A stretch of DNA of 64,000 nt from Pseudomonas sp. PSE14 (GCF_029203285.1 NZ_CP115669.1:3162001-3226000), one strand, 5' to 3'. Shown: positions 29,083-38,024, counted from the first letter of the stretch. Notes: generated by a model not told the origin, from the letters alone. Translations and numbers: made by a program.

Positions 29083-31245
29083 ATGCTTCGTCGACTGCAC
29101 GCCTGGCCAGGCATCCTGCTGACTGCCCTGCTCCTCGTCTTGGCAGGCAGTGGAGCACTCCTCGCGACCCAGCCTCTGGCTGAGCGCCTGCAGGCGGGAG
29201 GGGAACCGCGTCGCAGCGTAGCCCAGATCGCCGAACGCGTAAGCCAGGAAGTGCCCGGCCTGGAACGGCTGGAGCGACGCCCCTCAGGCGTGCTGATCGC
29301 CTACGGCGAACAAGGCGCGGTACAAGTCTCTCCAATCGACGGTCATATCCTGGGCGCCTATGAGCCTTCCGCCATGTACCGTGTCGCCCGCTCGGTGCAC
29401 CGCGAATTGTTGCTGGGCGAGTCGGGACACGCGCTGGTGGCGAGCGGCGCGGTGGGCATGCTCCTGCTGAGCCTTTCCGGACTGGCGCTGCTGGCCCGCC
29501 GCCAGGGCGGCTGGCGCAAGCTGGCGCGCCCCGTTCACGGCAGCGGCGCTTCGCGCTGGCACAATCAGGTCGGCAGGGGCCTGCTGCCCGTGGCGCTGCT
29601 GTTCGGTCTGAGCGGCATCTACTTGTCGGCAGAACACTTCGAATTGATCCCCACGGGTCCGGACCAGGAGCCCGCCCTCCCTGCTCATCTGGCCCAGGGA
29701 GCTGCGCAGTCCCCCGGCAACCTTCAAGCATTGCGCCAGACACCGCTGCGGCAACTGCGAGAACTGGAGTTCCCGGCTCCCGGAGACAGCCAGGCGGCGT
29801 ACACCCTCGGCACCGCGCAGGGCGACAGCTTCGTCGACCCGGTCAGCGGCCAGTTGCTGGGCTATCGGCCGCATACGTCGACTCAACGCTTCAATGAGTT
29901 CCTCTATCGCCTGCACAGCGGCGAGCTGCTGGGGGCGGCGAGCCCCGTGCTGGGTATGGCGGCCCTGGGAGTGCCCTTGTTAGGAATTACCGGCCTGCTG
30001 CTGTTCCTGCGCCGCCGGGGGACTCGGGTGCGCAGTACCGCGCAGGCGGCTGCCCACGATGCCGATTGCGTGTTGCTGGTAGGCAGCGAGAGCAATGGCA
30101 CCTGGGCCTTTGCCAATGCTCTCCAGGAAGTACTGGCGGCAAGCGGAAGGCGGGTGCATGGCGCTGCGTTGAGTCACGGCGCGCGCGAGTTTCCGGCGGC
30201 GCGCGAACTGCTGGTGCTGACCGCCACCTATGGTGATGGCGGAGCCCCGCAGTCGGCAGCGGGCTTCCTGGAAAACCTCGAATGCCTTCGCCTTCCACCC
30301 GACGTACGCTTCGCCGTGCTGGGCTTCGGCGACCGACGATTCCCACGTTTCTGCCAATACGCCGCCGAGGTAGACACCGCCCTTGCCGGACAAGGCCTGC
30401 AACGCCTATTGCCGCGCCGGGACATGGAAGCCGCGCAGCTTCATGCTTTCACGGATTGGGTAAGTGAACTGGGCGACGCCCTGGGTGTGTCCCTGAAGAT
30501 GAGAAAGGTCTGCGCACCTCGCCCTGAATCCCGGTTCAGGCTGGTGGAGCGACACTTGCACGATGCGCCCGGTGATACCCCGCTGGCGGTGCTGCGCTTC
30601 GCCCCGACCGACGGCCCCGCCAGCTACCAGGCGGGCGATCTGCTGGCGGTATACGCGCCGGGGGCCGATGCACCGCGCCAATACTCGCTCGCCAGCGACA
30701 GCCGGGACGGCCTGCTGGACATTTGTGTGCGCCTGCGTCGAGACGGGCTGTGCTCAAGCTACCTGCATGATCTCAGGCCAGGTGACGCAATCAGTGCCAC
30801 GGTGCAGCCACACCGCGCGTTCCGACCGCATTCGGGGAATGCGCCACTGATCCTGATCGGCGCGGGTACCGGCATTGCCCCTCTGGTCGGTTTCGTACGA
30901 GGGAACCTGCGCGACCGTCCGCTCTATCTGTATTGGGGCGGTCGCGTCCCCGAAGCTGGAGTGCCCTTCCAGGGCGAACTCGACAAGGCGCTGGCCGATG
31001 GCCGTCTGAATGACCTGCGCACTGCCTATTCGGCGGGTCCACAACGCACCTACGTGCAGGACTGCCTGCACCGGGACGCAACGGAACTTCGCCAACTGCT
31101 GGCTGCCGGAGCCCAGATATTGGTCTGTGGTGGGCGTGGCATGGCCGAAAGTGTCCGCAACGCGATCGATGAACTGCTGGGCCCATTGGCGTTGAGTGTT
31201 GAGCATCTCAGGGCCGGAGGACGCTACCGTGAAGACCTTTTCTGA
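29083..31245 (+). CDS. PepSY membrane / flavodoxin / NADPH-flavin reductase fusion
   Basis: A 720-residue fusion. Residues about 1-320: PepSY-associated membrane domain with four helices and conserved histidines (RLHAWPG, SVHREL, RWHNQVG, RLHSGEL) likely to bind heme. About 335-470: flavodoxin domain (VGSESNGTWAFANAL, LTATYGDGGAP). About 490-720: CysJ-like FAD/NADPH module (RQYSLAS, IGAGTGIAPLVGF, VCGGRGMAESV). It should move electrons from cytosolic NADPH across the membrane to the DUF2271 flavoprotein. The ATG at 29083 (15 bp after the previous stop) is preferred over a TTG at 29065. Confidence 0.9.
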   Translation: MLRRLHAWPGILLTALLLVLAGSGALLATQPLAERLQAGGEPRRSVAQIAERVSQEVPGLERLERRPSGVLIAYGEQGAVQVSPIDGHILGAYEPSAMYRVARSVHRELLLGESGHALVASGAVGMLLLSLSGLALLARRQGGWRKLARPVHGSGASRWHNQVGRGLLPVALLFGLSGIYLSAEHFELIPTGPDQEPALPAHLAQGAAQSPGNLQALRQTPLRQLRELEFPAPGDSQAAYTLGTAQGDSFVDPVSGQLLGYRPHTSTQRFNEFLYRLHSGELLGAASPVLGMAALGVPLLGITGLLLFLRRRGTRVRSTAQAAAHDADCVLLVGSESNGTWAFANALQEVLAASGRRVHGAALSHGAREFPAARELLVLTATYGDGGAPQSAAGFLENLECLRLPPDVRFAVLGFGDRRFPRFCQYAAEVDTALAGQGLQRLLPRRDMEAAQLHAFTDWVSELGDALGVSLKMRKVCAPRPESRFRLVERHLHDAPGDTPLAVLRFAPTDGPASYQAGDLLAVYAPGADAPRQYSLASDSRDGLLDICVRLRRDGLCSSYLHDLRPGDAISATVQPHRAFRPHSGNAPLILIGAGTGIAPLVGFVRGNLRDRPLYLYWGGRVPEAGVPFQGELDKALADGRLNDLRTAYSAGPQRTYVQDCLHRDATELRQLLAAGAQILVCGGRGMAESVRNAIDELLGPLALSVEHLRAGGRYREDLF

Positions 31246-32194
31246 CCCCTGCACAGTGGATCGTTACGACTTCAATGGTGCGACCATGGGAACCCGCTAC
31301 CGCGCGGTGCTCTACAGCGCCGAGGTACAGAACGAGGGAGAGTTGGCGCGGCAACTGGACCAGGCTGTCACGCAGGTGGATCTGCAGATGTCGAATTGGC
31401 GGCCCGACTCGGAACTGATGCGTTTCAACGACCTGGAGCCGGGCATCTGGATGACTCTTCCGAGTGATTTGCTCTGGGTGCTGCACACCGCGATTCAGGT
31501 TGGCTTGGCGTCCGACAGCGCATTCGACATCGCGGTAGGCGATCTGGTCGGCGCCTGGAGCTTCGGACCACCGGCTGGATTGGCCAAGGGTGGGGAACGC
31601 GAAGCGCTCAGGCGCCAGCCCGGCCCCAGCGCCGCGGCGGCACTGGAGTTCGACTTCGGCAGCGGCCGGGTACGCAAGCGTCACCGGGTACACCTGGACC
31701 TCTCCGGCATCGCCAAGGGCTTCGGCGTCGACCGGTTGGCGCGTTGCCTGGAGGATCGTGGCATCCGCGACTATCTGGTGAGCATCGATGGCGAATTCCG
31801 TGCGCGCGGAGGCAAACCCGGCGGCCAGCCCTGGACGGTGGCCATCGAGGCGCCTCAGGAAGGTGTTCGCACGGCCCTTGGCGTGCTGCAGATGGGCGAC
31901 GGCGGGCTGGCTACTTCGGGTGATTACCGGCACTTCCTCGAACAGGAAGGCACACGCTACGCCCACACCATGGACCCACGTCTGGCCGTACCAGTAGCCA
32001 ATGACGTGGCCTCGGTTTCGGTGTTGGCGCCAACCTGCATGCTTGCCGACGCCTGGGCCACCGCGCTGATGGTGCTGGGTCCCGAGCGCGGCTCGGCGAT
32101 GGCGCGCGAGTACGGTCTGAGCGCACTCTTCCTGCTACGCGACAAGGGCGGACTGCGCCAGTTGTGGGTAGATGGCGACGGCGCAGTGGGCTGA
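31229..32194 (+). CDS. apbE: FAD:protein FMN transferase
   Basis: A 321-residue ApbE that covalently attaches FMN to Ser/Thr of target proteins in the periplasm. Signatures: GATMGTRYRAV, LDLSGIAKGFGVDRLA, DGEFRARG and HTMDPRLA. No obvious N-terminal signal peptide or lipobox is visible, which is unusual for ApbE. The GTG at 31229 is chosen because GGAGGA lies 8 bp upstream; it overlaps the reductase gene by 17 bp. Its natural target is the DGLSGAS motif of the DUF2271 protein. Confidence 0.92.
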   Translation: MKTFSDPCTVDRYDFNGATMGTRYRAVLYSAEVQNEGELARQLDQAVTQVDLQMSNWRPDSELMRFNDLEPGIWMTLPSDLLWVLHTAIQVGLASDSAFDIAVGDLVGAWSFGPPAGLAKGGEREALRRQPGPSAAAALEFDFGSGRVRKRHRVHLDLSGIAKGFGVDRLARCLEDRGIRDYLVSIDGEFRARGGKPGGQPWTVAIEAPQEGVRTALGVLQMGDGGLATSGDYRHFLEQEGTRYAHTMDPRLAVPVANDVASVSVLAPTCMLADAWATALMVLGPERGSAMAREYGLSALFLLRDKGGLRQLWVDGDGAVG

Positions 32195-32197
32195 GAC

Positions 32198-33232
32198 CTA
32201 CATCAGGTCGGCCGCCTTGCAGTACTGCCCTGATTGCCCCTTGGGAAATGCAAAGGTGGTCTCCACATAACGACGCGCATGGATGACCGGGGCAGGGATA
32301 ACTTGAGGATCGAGCGGCTCGCCCCGGAAGCAGCGCAAATGATTGGTCACCATGTCGTACCCGGAAAGGCGACTGAACGCGACCCCACCGGAAAAACGCG
32401 GATTGATGTCCATCACCAGGGGCCGTTCACCCCCCACCAGAAACTCGATGTTGATGCAGCCATCGAGATCCAGCGTCGTGGCGATCTGACGAGCTGCGTC
32501 GATCAACGCCGGCTCGTTCAGCATTCTGACCGTAACCCCCGCACCGTTGGAGGTTCGCACCAACTCCTGTCGCGCCATTGCTGCCCACTGTCCGTTGTCG
32601 CGCCGCCGCACGATGTCCACGACGCACACGTCGCCGTCCAGTAACGGCTGGACGACGTAAGGGCGCCCCATCAGCTTCTTTCGCAGGTAAATCAAATCCT
32701 CCTTGTCGAGGATTCGCGCCAGCCCCTCGCTGCACCGGCCATCACGCGGCTTGGCGTGCAAAGGGAAAGGCAGGTCATCTACCGCGGGATTCTCCATCGT
32801 CCAGGTCGGGATGGGGTGAACGTCCGGATGATCTCTAAACGTCTCGAAGACCAACCATTTGTCCCGGCTGATGCGAACGGCTTCGGGAGGAGCCATGCAC
32901 AAGATGATGCCCCGCGCTGAAAACGCATCTCGACACTGCGTGAAAGCATCGACCTCAAGATCAATGAGAGGCAGTACATGGCTTACCTGCTCCGCCTGGC
33001 AGATGTCCAGTACGCGGGCGACAAAGGCAGGCATGTCCCTGGCGGGGGGAACGCGATGGAACGCATCCAGCATGACGGACACAGCGCTCCACTCTCGAGG
33101 CAGTGTGCTGATGCCCACCACGCGCGCCTGCGGAGCGTGGCGAAGGGCGTGGATGACCGCCTCCGCACAGAAGGATCCTATGGCGGTTACCAGATAGGTC
33201 GACGAAAGACCTGAACGAGACTGAATGTTCAA
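32198..33232 (-). CDS. ATP-grasp ligase, orphan
   Basis: About 344 residues. N-terminal Rossmann-like preATP-grasp part (STYLVTAIGSFCAEAVIHALRHAP), then an ATP-grasp fold ending in the metal-binding LVMDINPRFSGGVAFSRLSGYD. Resembles carbamoyl-phosphate-synthase-like ATP-grasp proteins that ligate carboxylates to amines. The reading frame is open to 33463, but no ATG is well placed; the TTG at 33232 fits the domain start, so the exact start is uncertain. Convergent with apbE (3 bp apart), with no partner enzyme beside it. Substrates unknown. Confidence 0.75.
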   Translation of the reverse strand: MNIQSRSGLSSTYLVTAIGSFCAEAVIHALRHAPQARVVGISTLPREWSAVSVMLDAFHRVPPARDMPAFVARVLDICQAEQVSHVLPLIDLEVDAFTQCRDAFSARGIILCMAPPEAVRISRDKWLVFETFRDHPDVHPIPTWTMENPAVDDLPFPLHAKPRDGRCSEGLARILDKEDLIYLRKKLMGRPYVVQPLLDGDVCVVDIVRRRDNGQWAAMARQELVRTSNGAGVTVRMLNEPALIDAARQIATTLDLDGCINIEFLVGGERPLVMDINPRFSGGVAFSRLSGYDMVTNHLRCFRGEPLDPQVIPAPVIHARRYVETTFAFPKGQSGQYCKAADLM

Positions 33233-33616
33233 TTGAATACTCTGCCAGCGGTACGCCAATAAACACGGCAGAACAATGAAGTCCTTCCTTTCGCACCTTA
33301 ACCTGGTTCCGCCTGAGCCATTTCGATCAAAGTTCGGAGGGGATCTTGAGTCTTCCAGACCGGTGCGCCTGCCATTCTCTTTCGCGCTTTGGGCCAGATG
33401 CTGCGCGCAAGACCTTAAGACAGTGTGAAGAGAGAGGGGCGTGCCTTGCCTTTGCCGAAGCACTCAGGCATGCCGGCAAGGTGAGGCCCGTCGATGGCCG
33501 GGTGCCGGTGCGAGCGGTATGCGCACCACGCCTGGCCTCCCTTTTGTCGATGTCCCTGTAGCGACGTTGTGCAGCGACTAGACTTTATTGATCGCCCTCT
33601 GGTCGGGGCTTCAGCC
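33233..33616. other. 384-bp divergent gap before the Fnr-type gene
   Basis: Lies between the leftward ATP-grasp gene and the rightward Fnr-type regulator. No gene is supported. A lone TTGATC half-site (about 33587) is present but not a full Anr box, so autoregulation by Anr is not evident. Confidence 0.5.
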
Positions 33617-34366
33617 ATGCCAGACACCCGCCGCCCATCACCTCTTCCACAGGTTAACTGCCACGCCTGTTCGCTGAGCCGGCTTTGCCTTCCCGCAAGC
33701 CTGACGGACAGCGAAGTCGCGGAGCTGGACCGGATAGTCCGGCGCAATCGACCTCTGCATAGGGGGGAATATCTGTTTCGGGCCGGCGAACCCATGCGGC
33801 AGGTATTTGCATTGCGTTCGGGCACGTTGAAGACCTATCTGCTCCAGGCCAGTGGTGACCAGCAGGTGACGGGCTTTGTTCTGCCAGGCGAGCTGATTGG
33901 ACTGGATGCTATCGGTGCCGCTGAGTTTCGTGGTTTCGCGGTGGCATTGGAGACGTCCATGGTCTGCGCTATCGACCTGCAGCAGCTGGAGGACCTGTCC
34001 GGACGTATCCCTGGTTTACGTCACCAATTGCTGCATATTCTCAGCCAGGGTATCCACGGAGAACACGAGCATATTCGTTGCAATCGTGAGCGGGCGGAAC
34101 AGCGCCTTGCGCAATTCCTGCTCAGCCTTTCGGCACGCTATCAGCAACGAGGACTACGGCAGGATCAGTTCACGCTCCCCATGACTCGCGGCGATATCGG
34201 CAATTATCTGGATCTCACACTGGAAACCATCAGCCGCTTGTTCACGCGTTTCGTTCAGGATGGACTGATTGAATGCCAAGGCCGGGAGCTGCGCCTGGTC
34301 AACCGCTCGGAGCTGTGTCGATTGAGCGGCATGGAGGAGCGGAGCATTTTGCCAAGGGGGGCCTGA
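33617..34366 (+). CDS. Fnr/Anr-type oxygen-sensing regulator (Crp family)
   Basis: A 249-residue Crp-family protein closely patterned on Anr. Iron-sulfur cysteines are C15, C18, C24 (NCHACSLSRLC) and C117, so it should bind [4Fe-4S] and sense oxygen. The cyclic-nucleotide-like domain (GEYLFRAGEPMRQVFALRSGTLKT) is followed by the helix-turn-helix with recognition helix LETISRLFTRF, the E--SR pattern that reads TTGAT. The ATG at 33617 follows a GGGG ribosome site. It is a second Anr-like protein next to five Anr boxes. Confidence 0.92.
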   Translation: MPDTRRPSPLPQVNCHACSLSRLCLPASLTDSEVAELDRIVRRNRPLHRGEYLFRAGEPMRQVFALRSGTLKTYLLQASGDQQVTGFVLPGELIGLDAIGAAEFRGFAVALETSMVCAIDLQQLEDLSGRIPGLRHQLLHILSQGIHGEHEHIRCNRERAEQRLAQFLLSLSARYQQRGLRQDQFTLPMTRGDIGNYLDLTLETISRLFTRFVQDGLIECQGRELRLVNRSELCRLSGMEERSILPRGA

Positions 34367-34422
34367 GCTTTTCCCCAGGGCGCCTGCCGGTCGGCGGCTG
34401 AAGGCGATGAGATGGCGGCCGC

Positions 34423-34436
34423 TTGATCATGATCAA
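34423..34436 (+). promoter_or_regulatory. Anr/FNR box, perfect (GNAT gene)
   Basis: TTGATCATGATCAA, an exact TTGAT-N4-ATCAA. A plausible -10 (TACAAG, about 34458-34463) sits at the spacing of a class II promoter (box centred near -41.5), giving a start about 34471 and a 40-nt leader for the GNAT gene. Confidence 0.88.
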
Positions 34437-34510
34437 ATTCATGTGTTCCTCCCGGCGTACAAGTAAGTCAGCGGCTCACCCGCTCAGAGGCGCCGTGCCA
34501 GGAGGTCTCC

Positions 34511-35068
34511 ATGTCAACTCACTGCGAAGCATCTTGCGAATGTCCGGATGAACACTGGGTCGAGGCTCTGAATGACGGAAGCCATGTACTGATCCGTCCG
34601 CTTCGTCCCGAAGACCGAACGCGCGAGGCGGATTTCATTGCCAGGCTGTCTCCGGAAGCACGCCATTTCCGATTCCTGTGCACCATGAAGGAGGTCAGCC
34701 CTTCCCTGCTGGATCAACTGATGGCGGTCGACTTCAAGGACAGTGTCGCCTACGTCGCCCTCGCGCACCAGGAGGGAGAGCTGGTCGAGATCGGCATCAG
34801 TCGGTACGCGCGTGGGGCGGATCCCCAGCAGTGCGAATGTGCGGTGACCGTGGCCGATGCCTGGCGTCATCGAGGATTGGCCGTGGCATTGATGCGCCAC
34901 TTGATCGAAGCGGCCAGACTGCAAGGCTTCAAGCAGATGTATTCGATCGATACGGCGGCCAACAGCGCGATGCACGAACTGGCGCGATTCCTTGGATTCA
35001 GCAGCCGCCAGGACCCCAGCGATCCCGCGCAAACCATTCATACCCTGCAATTGCAGCCAGCGCCGTAA
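34511..35068 (+). CDS. GNAT acetyltransferase
   Basis: A 185-residue GNAT protein: LIRPLRPEDRTREADFIARLSPEARHFRF at the start, and the acetyl-CoA loop TVADAWRHRGLAVALMRHLIEAARLQG. Similar GNAT domains accompany universal stress genes in Pseudomonas anaerobic islands and may acetylate protein lysines. It stands behind a perfect Anr box and an AGGAGG-like site at 34499-34504. Confidence 0.9.
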   Translation: MSTHCEASCECPDEHWVEALNDGSHVLIRPLRPEDRTREADFIARLSPEARHFRFLCTMKEVSPSLLDQLMAVDFKDSVAYVALAHQEGELVEIGISRYARGADPQQCECAVTVADAWRHRGLAVALMRHLIEAARLQGFKQMYSIDTAANSAMHELARFLGFSSRQDPSDPAQTIHTLQLQPAP

Positions 35069-35081
35069 GGCGGAGGTACTC

Positions 35082-35267
35082 ATGCGTACGCAATTACTCT
35101 GCACCGGCGACGGCCGCTGTTACGTGCAGTTGGATCAATACCGGGTTCCTTTCGCCGATGAGCTTCAGGCTCGCGAATATCTGGAGCGACTCCATCAACG
35201 CCTCGCAGCACCCCATGAGTTGCCCACGGGCAACCGCCGTGAAAGTGAACGGCGGCACGCCAGCTGA
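35082..35267 (+). CDS. Small hypothetical protein
   Basis: A 61-residue charged protein with no membrane segment (CYVQLDQYRVPFADELQAREYLERLHQRL). The start follows GGAGG by 6 bp and lies 13 bp after the GNAT stop, so it is probably co-expressed under the same Anr box. No family recognised. Confidence 0.65.
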   Translation: MRTQLLCTGDGRCYVQLDQYRVPFADELQAREYLERLHQRLAAPHELPTGNRRESERRHAS

Positions 35268-35286
35268 GAGATATCCCGGGCCGCTG

Positions 35287-35526
35287 TCATGGTTTCCGGA
35301 CCATGGGCCCTTTTCCGTCTCCTGTCCCTACCCACAACGAGCGAAGGTCACAGATGATTCTCGATGGCTCGTTGATGGACACCAGGCATACGCGGTTCTC
35401 CCAGCGATCCCAGAGAAACACATATTGGCTGTCCCCGCCGGCAGGCGTGTAACGAAGCTCCATCCAGGCGACACAGGCAATCGCCCAGATGGAGAGTAAT
35501 ACGACGAGCAGCGCGAACACCTTCAT
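35287..35526 (-). CDS. Small membrane-anchored protein
   Basis: A 79-residue protein with one N-terminal helix (MKVFALLVVLLSIWAIACVAWMEL) and a short polar tail. Lies 9 bp after the universal stress gene and is likely read with it. Family unknown. Confidence 0.6.
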   Translation of the reverse strand: MKVFALLVVLLSIWAIACVAWMELRYTPAGGDSQYVFLWDRWENRVCLVSINEPSRIICDLRSLWVGTGDGKGPMVRKP

Positions 35527-35535
35527 GGTATTGCC

Positions 35536-36432
35536 TCAGGGACGAACCGCCAGAATGCTGGAGTTGACGCGATACAACGTCTGCTCCGTGGTGCTGCCTA
35601 TGATCTTCGTCAGCCCAGCGTGATAGAGGGTCCCCATGACGACGACGTCCATTTGCTGCTGGGCAGCGAAATCAGCAATGACTCGCATGGCCGGCCCCTT
35701 GGCCAGATGCTGGTAGGGACGTCCCACGCCGAATCGCGCGCCGATATCGTCCATGCGCTGGCGCGAGCGACCGCTCAACTGTTCAGCCACTTCCGGAGTC
35801 CAGGCTACCGGGCTTGCGGCATAGGCCAGAAAGCTGGAGCTCACATCGTAGGCCTGCAACAGATGCAGCTCCGCGTCGCATTGCTGAGCGAACTGCCGGG
35901 CTGAATCGACAATCCGGTCGTTCAGAGCATTGACCTCGGGCTCGTCCTGCGAAAGGTCGATTGCCGCCAGCACCCTGCGCGGCAACGGATGTGGCGCAAG
36001 GCTGACCAGGTGCAGTGGGACCGGGCACTGGCGGAGCAGTTGCCAATCCAGTGGGTGCATCAAGGTTCGGCTCAGCGTTGGCTCGTATTGCGTGTCCTTG
36101 ACCAGAAGATCGACCTGGCGCGTCGTTACCAGTTGAAGAATGTCCTCCAGTGGCTCGGCGCTCCAGATCGCCTCCGCACTGGCATCGATACCCTGCCCAC
36201 GTAGCAGTTGAAGCTGATCATCGAGCCATGCCTGTCGGCGCTCCTGGATAGCTTCACGGGCACGTTGCTGAGTACTGTAATCGAGAAGCGCCAGGCCAGT
36301 TGGCATGCTCCCCAATGCCACAACATGCAAGCTTGCGCCGAAGGAGCCGGCCAGGGCCTGCGCGCGCACCATGGCCGGGGAGTAGTGAAGGTCGGGATCG
36401 CAGATCAGGAGCAGACGGGCAAATGCGTTCAT
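35536..36432 (-). CDS. Tandem universal stress protein
   Basis: A 298-residue cytosolic protein with two UspA domains (about 1-140 and 150-298). The C-terminal half keeps the ATP-binding pattern MDVVVMGTLYHAGLTKIIGSTTEQTLYRV (G-x2-G-x9-G-S/T). Such tandem Usps are induced under oxygen limitation in Pseudomonas and help anaerobic survival. A perfect Anr box lies 66 bp upstream. Paralogous to 38256-39164 and 39319-40236. Confidence 0.92.
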   Translation of the reverse strand: MNAFARLLLICDPDLHYSPAMVRAQALAGSFGASLHVVALGSMPTGLALLDYSTQQRAREAIQERRQAWLDDQLQLLRGQGIDASAEAIWSAEPLEDILQLVTTRQVDLLVKDTQYEPTLSRTLMHPLDWQLLRQCPVPLHLVSLAPHPLPRRVLAAIDLSQDEPEVNALNDRIVDSARQFAQQCDAELHLLQAYDVSSSFLAYAASPVAWTPEVAEQLSGRSRQRMDDIGARFGVGRPYQHLAKGPAMRVIADFAAQQQMDVVVMGTLYHAGLTKIIGSTTEQTLYRVNSSILAVRP

Positions 36433-36497
36433 GATGCCTCCGGTGCGGGCACATGGGTGTTATGCCATGAGCCTGTGCCGCTCCAGTGCATCGTACC

Positions 36498-36511
36498 TTG
36501 ATACCGATCAA
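36498..36511 (-). promoter_or_regulatory. Anr/FNR box (universal stress gene)
   Basis: TTGATACCGATCAA, an exact TTGAT-N4-ATCAA match. It overlaps the end of the upstream oxidoreductase gene and faces the leftward universal stress gene starting at 36432. Confidence 0.85.
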
Positions 36512-37239
36512 GGGCGGTCCCGGATATGTCCGTCGAATCGGTCAAAGCGCTGCACAGGGCCGTCACGGATCGATGCAGGCCAGGCTCCGCCGAGTGGAAA
36601 ACGCCGTTCGTCCCGCAGCCAGATGCGAGACGCCGGCACGCCGTACCACTGGCACAAGCGAGCCGCTCGTTGCGCGAGAGGAGCCGGAGCGGCGCAATAC
36701 ACAAGGTCAGGCAGTTGCTCGCTCAGGTATTCCCGAAGTCGCTCCAGTGGACAGGAGTCCAGCCCTGCCTTGGCGAGCAGGCCCAGTGTCCGCAACCAGC
36801 TCCGGCAATCGTCGGGAAGGTCGGCCGGGCTGGTCGCATCATGGATGAGCGACAAGCGCACCCACGGCATCCAGCAGGCGAACTCGTCGATTACCGCGGC
36901 CACGGCCAGTATTCCACCCTCGCAGGCGAAGACCAGCAGCCGGGAAGCGCCCAGCGGCAAGGGCCACCCCGTGCCGAACGGGCCGCGATAACCGAGCTGA
37001 TCCGATGTCAGTGGCAGGCCTGGCTGGTGGGTGGCGACGATGAAGCGCCGATCTCGCCCGGGCAGGCTTACATAATCGAATGGACGAGGCTCCCGTCCGT
37101 CGTCATTCAGCATGCAGTACTGTCCGGGAATGACGGCCTCCGACTCACTGCTTTCCAACAGCAGACGCAGACACTGGATCGAGCCTGCAAGGGGCAGTAC
37201 ATCCAGAACTCGCACCCGGCAAACAGTCTCCCGTTCCAT
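36508..37239 (-). CDS. FNR-like flavin oxidoreductase
   Basis: A 243-residue protein with a ferredoxin-reductase-like layout: a flavin domain (PGQYCMLNDDGREPRPFDYVSLPG), a nucleotide domain (LLVFACEGGILAVAAVIDEF) and DLVYCAAPAPLAQRAARLCQWYGVP. The flavin site has PFDYVS where R-x-Y-S is usual, so flavin binding may be altered. Partner unknown. It is behind the Anr box at 37315. Confidence 0.8.
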   Translation of the reverse strand: MERETVCRVRVLDVLPLAGSIQCLRLLLESSESEAVIPGQYCMLNDDGREPRPFDYVSLPGRDRRFIVATHQPGLPLTSDQLGYRGPFGTGWPLPLGASRLLVFACEGGILAVAAVIDEFACWMPWVRLSLIHDATSPADLPDDCRSWLRTLGLLAKAGLDSCPLERLREYLSEQLPDLVYCAAPAPLAQRAARLCQWYGVPASRIWLRDERRFPLGGAWPASIRDGPVQRFDRFDGHIRDRP

Positions 37240-37314
37240 CCCGTGCCTCCACGGTGAGTGCTGGCGAGATACGCCCGCTACGGCTTCAGGCTAAGTAGCG
37301 ACGGTCGGTCCGCC

Positions 37315-37328
37315 TTGATCGCCATCAA
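37315..37328 (-). promoter_or_regulatory. Anr/FNR box (oxidoreductase side)
   Basis: TTGATCGCCATCAA, exact consensus. Placed for the leftward oxidoreductase: a candidate -10 on the minus strand (TAGCCT, 37288-37293) is at class II spacing. Confidence 0.82.
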
Positions 37329-37368
37329 CTTGCCTCCGGGAAAATGGATGCGATGCACGAAACCGTAT

Positions 37369-37382
37369 TTGATCGACATCAA
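37369..37382 (+). promoter_or_regulatory. Anr/FNR box (Hsp20 side)
   Basis: TTGATCGACATCAA, exact consensus. A -10 like CAGAAT (37404-37409) follows at class II spacing, giving a start near 37417 and the Hsp20 gene at 37458. The two boxes in this gap serve divergent units. Confidence 0.85.
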
Positions 37383-37457
37383 AGTGCGCCCCCTGGGTGG
37401 CCGCAGAATCGAATGGCCTCCTCGTGAGGCGACCTTCATCCTGCGGAGGAATGCATC

Positions 37458-38018
37458 ATGTCCGAGCCCGCAAAAAAAGTACCCGTCAGCACCATCCCCA
37501 GCCAACCGACCAAGGCCTCTGCGCATACCGCCAGCCATTACAATCCATGGCACCCCTTCGAGAACCTGCGCCGGCAGATCGACAACCTCTTCGATGATTT
37601 CGGCCGTACCCCTTTACGCCTTCCCTTCGGCCATAGCGCCTTCGATGCCGACCCATTCTGGCGCCGCGACCCGTTCACCCACGGCGCACCTGCCGTGGAT
37701 GTCAGCGAGCAGGCAGAAGAGTTCAGGATCAACGCCGAGCTGCCCGGCATGGATGAAAAGGACATCGAGATCAAGCTGGCCAATGGCTGCCTGATCATCA
37801 AAGGCGAGAAGAAGGAAGAAAAAGACGAAGCACGCAAGGAGTACCACATTTCCGAGCGTCGTTATGGCAGCTTCGAGAGAGTGTTCCGGCTACCTCGGGA
37901 GGTGGATCCGGAAAAGATCCAGGCCCAGTTCAGCAAGGGCGTCCTGCAGGTGCAACTGCCCAAGCGCGCCGAGGCGGTTCATCCGGAGAAGATCATTCCC
38001 GTCAAGGCAGCCAAGTGA
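37458..38018 (+). CDS. Hsp20/alpha-crystallin small heat shock protein
   Basis: A 186-residue ATP-independent chaperone. The alpha-crystallin domain (about 70-165) includes VDVSEQAEEFRINAELPGMDEKDIEIKLANGCLIIKGEKKEE and the end motif FSKGVLQVQLPK. A disordered N-terminus precedes it. A GGAGG site lies 6-10 bp upstream. Controlled from the Anr box at 37369, so likely made under low oxygen rather than heat alone. Confidence 0.93.
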   Translation: MSEPAKKVPVSTIPSQPTKASAHTASHYNPWHPFENLRRQIDNLFDDFGRTPLRLPFGHSAFDADPFWRRDPFTHGAPAVDVSEQAEEFRINAELPGMDEKDIEIKLANGCLIIKGEKKEEKDEARKEYHISERRYGSFERVFRLPREVDPEKIQAQFSKGVLQVQLPKRAEAVHPEKIIPVKAAK

Positions 38019-38024
38019 GGTGCA

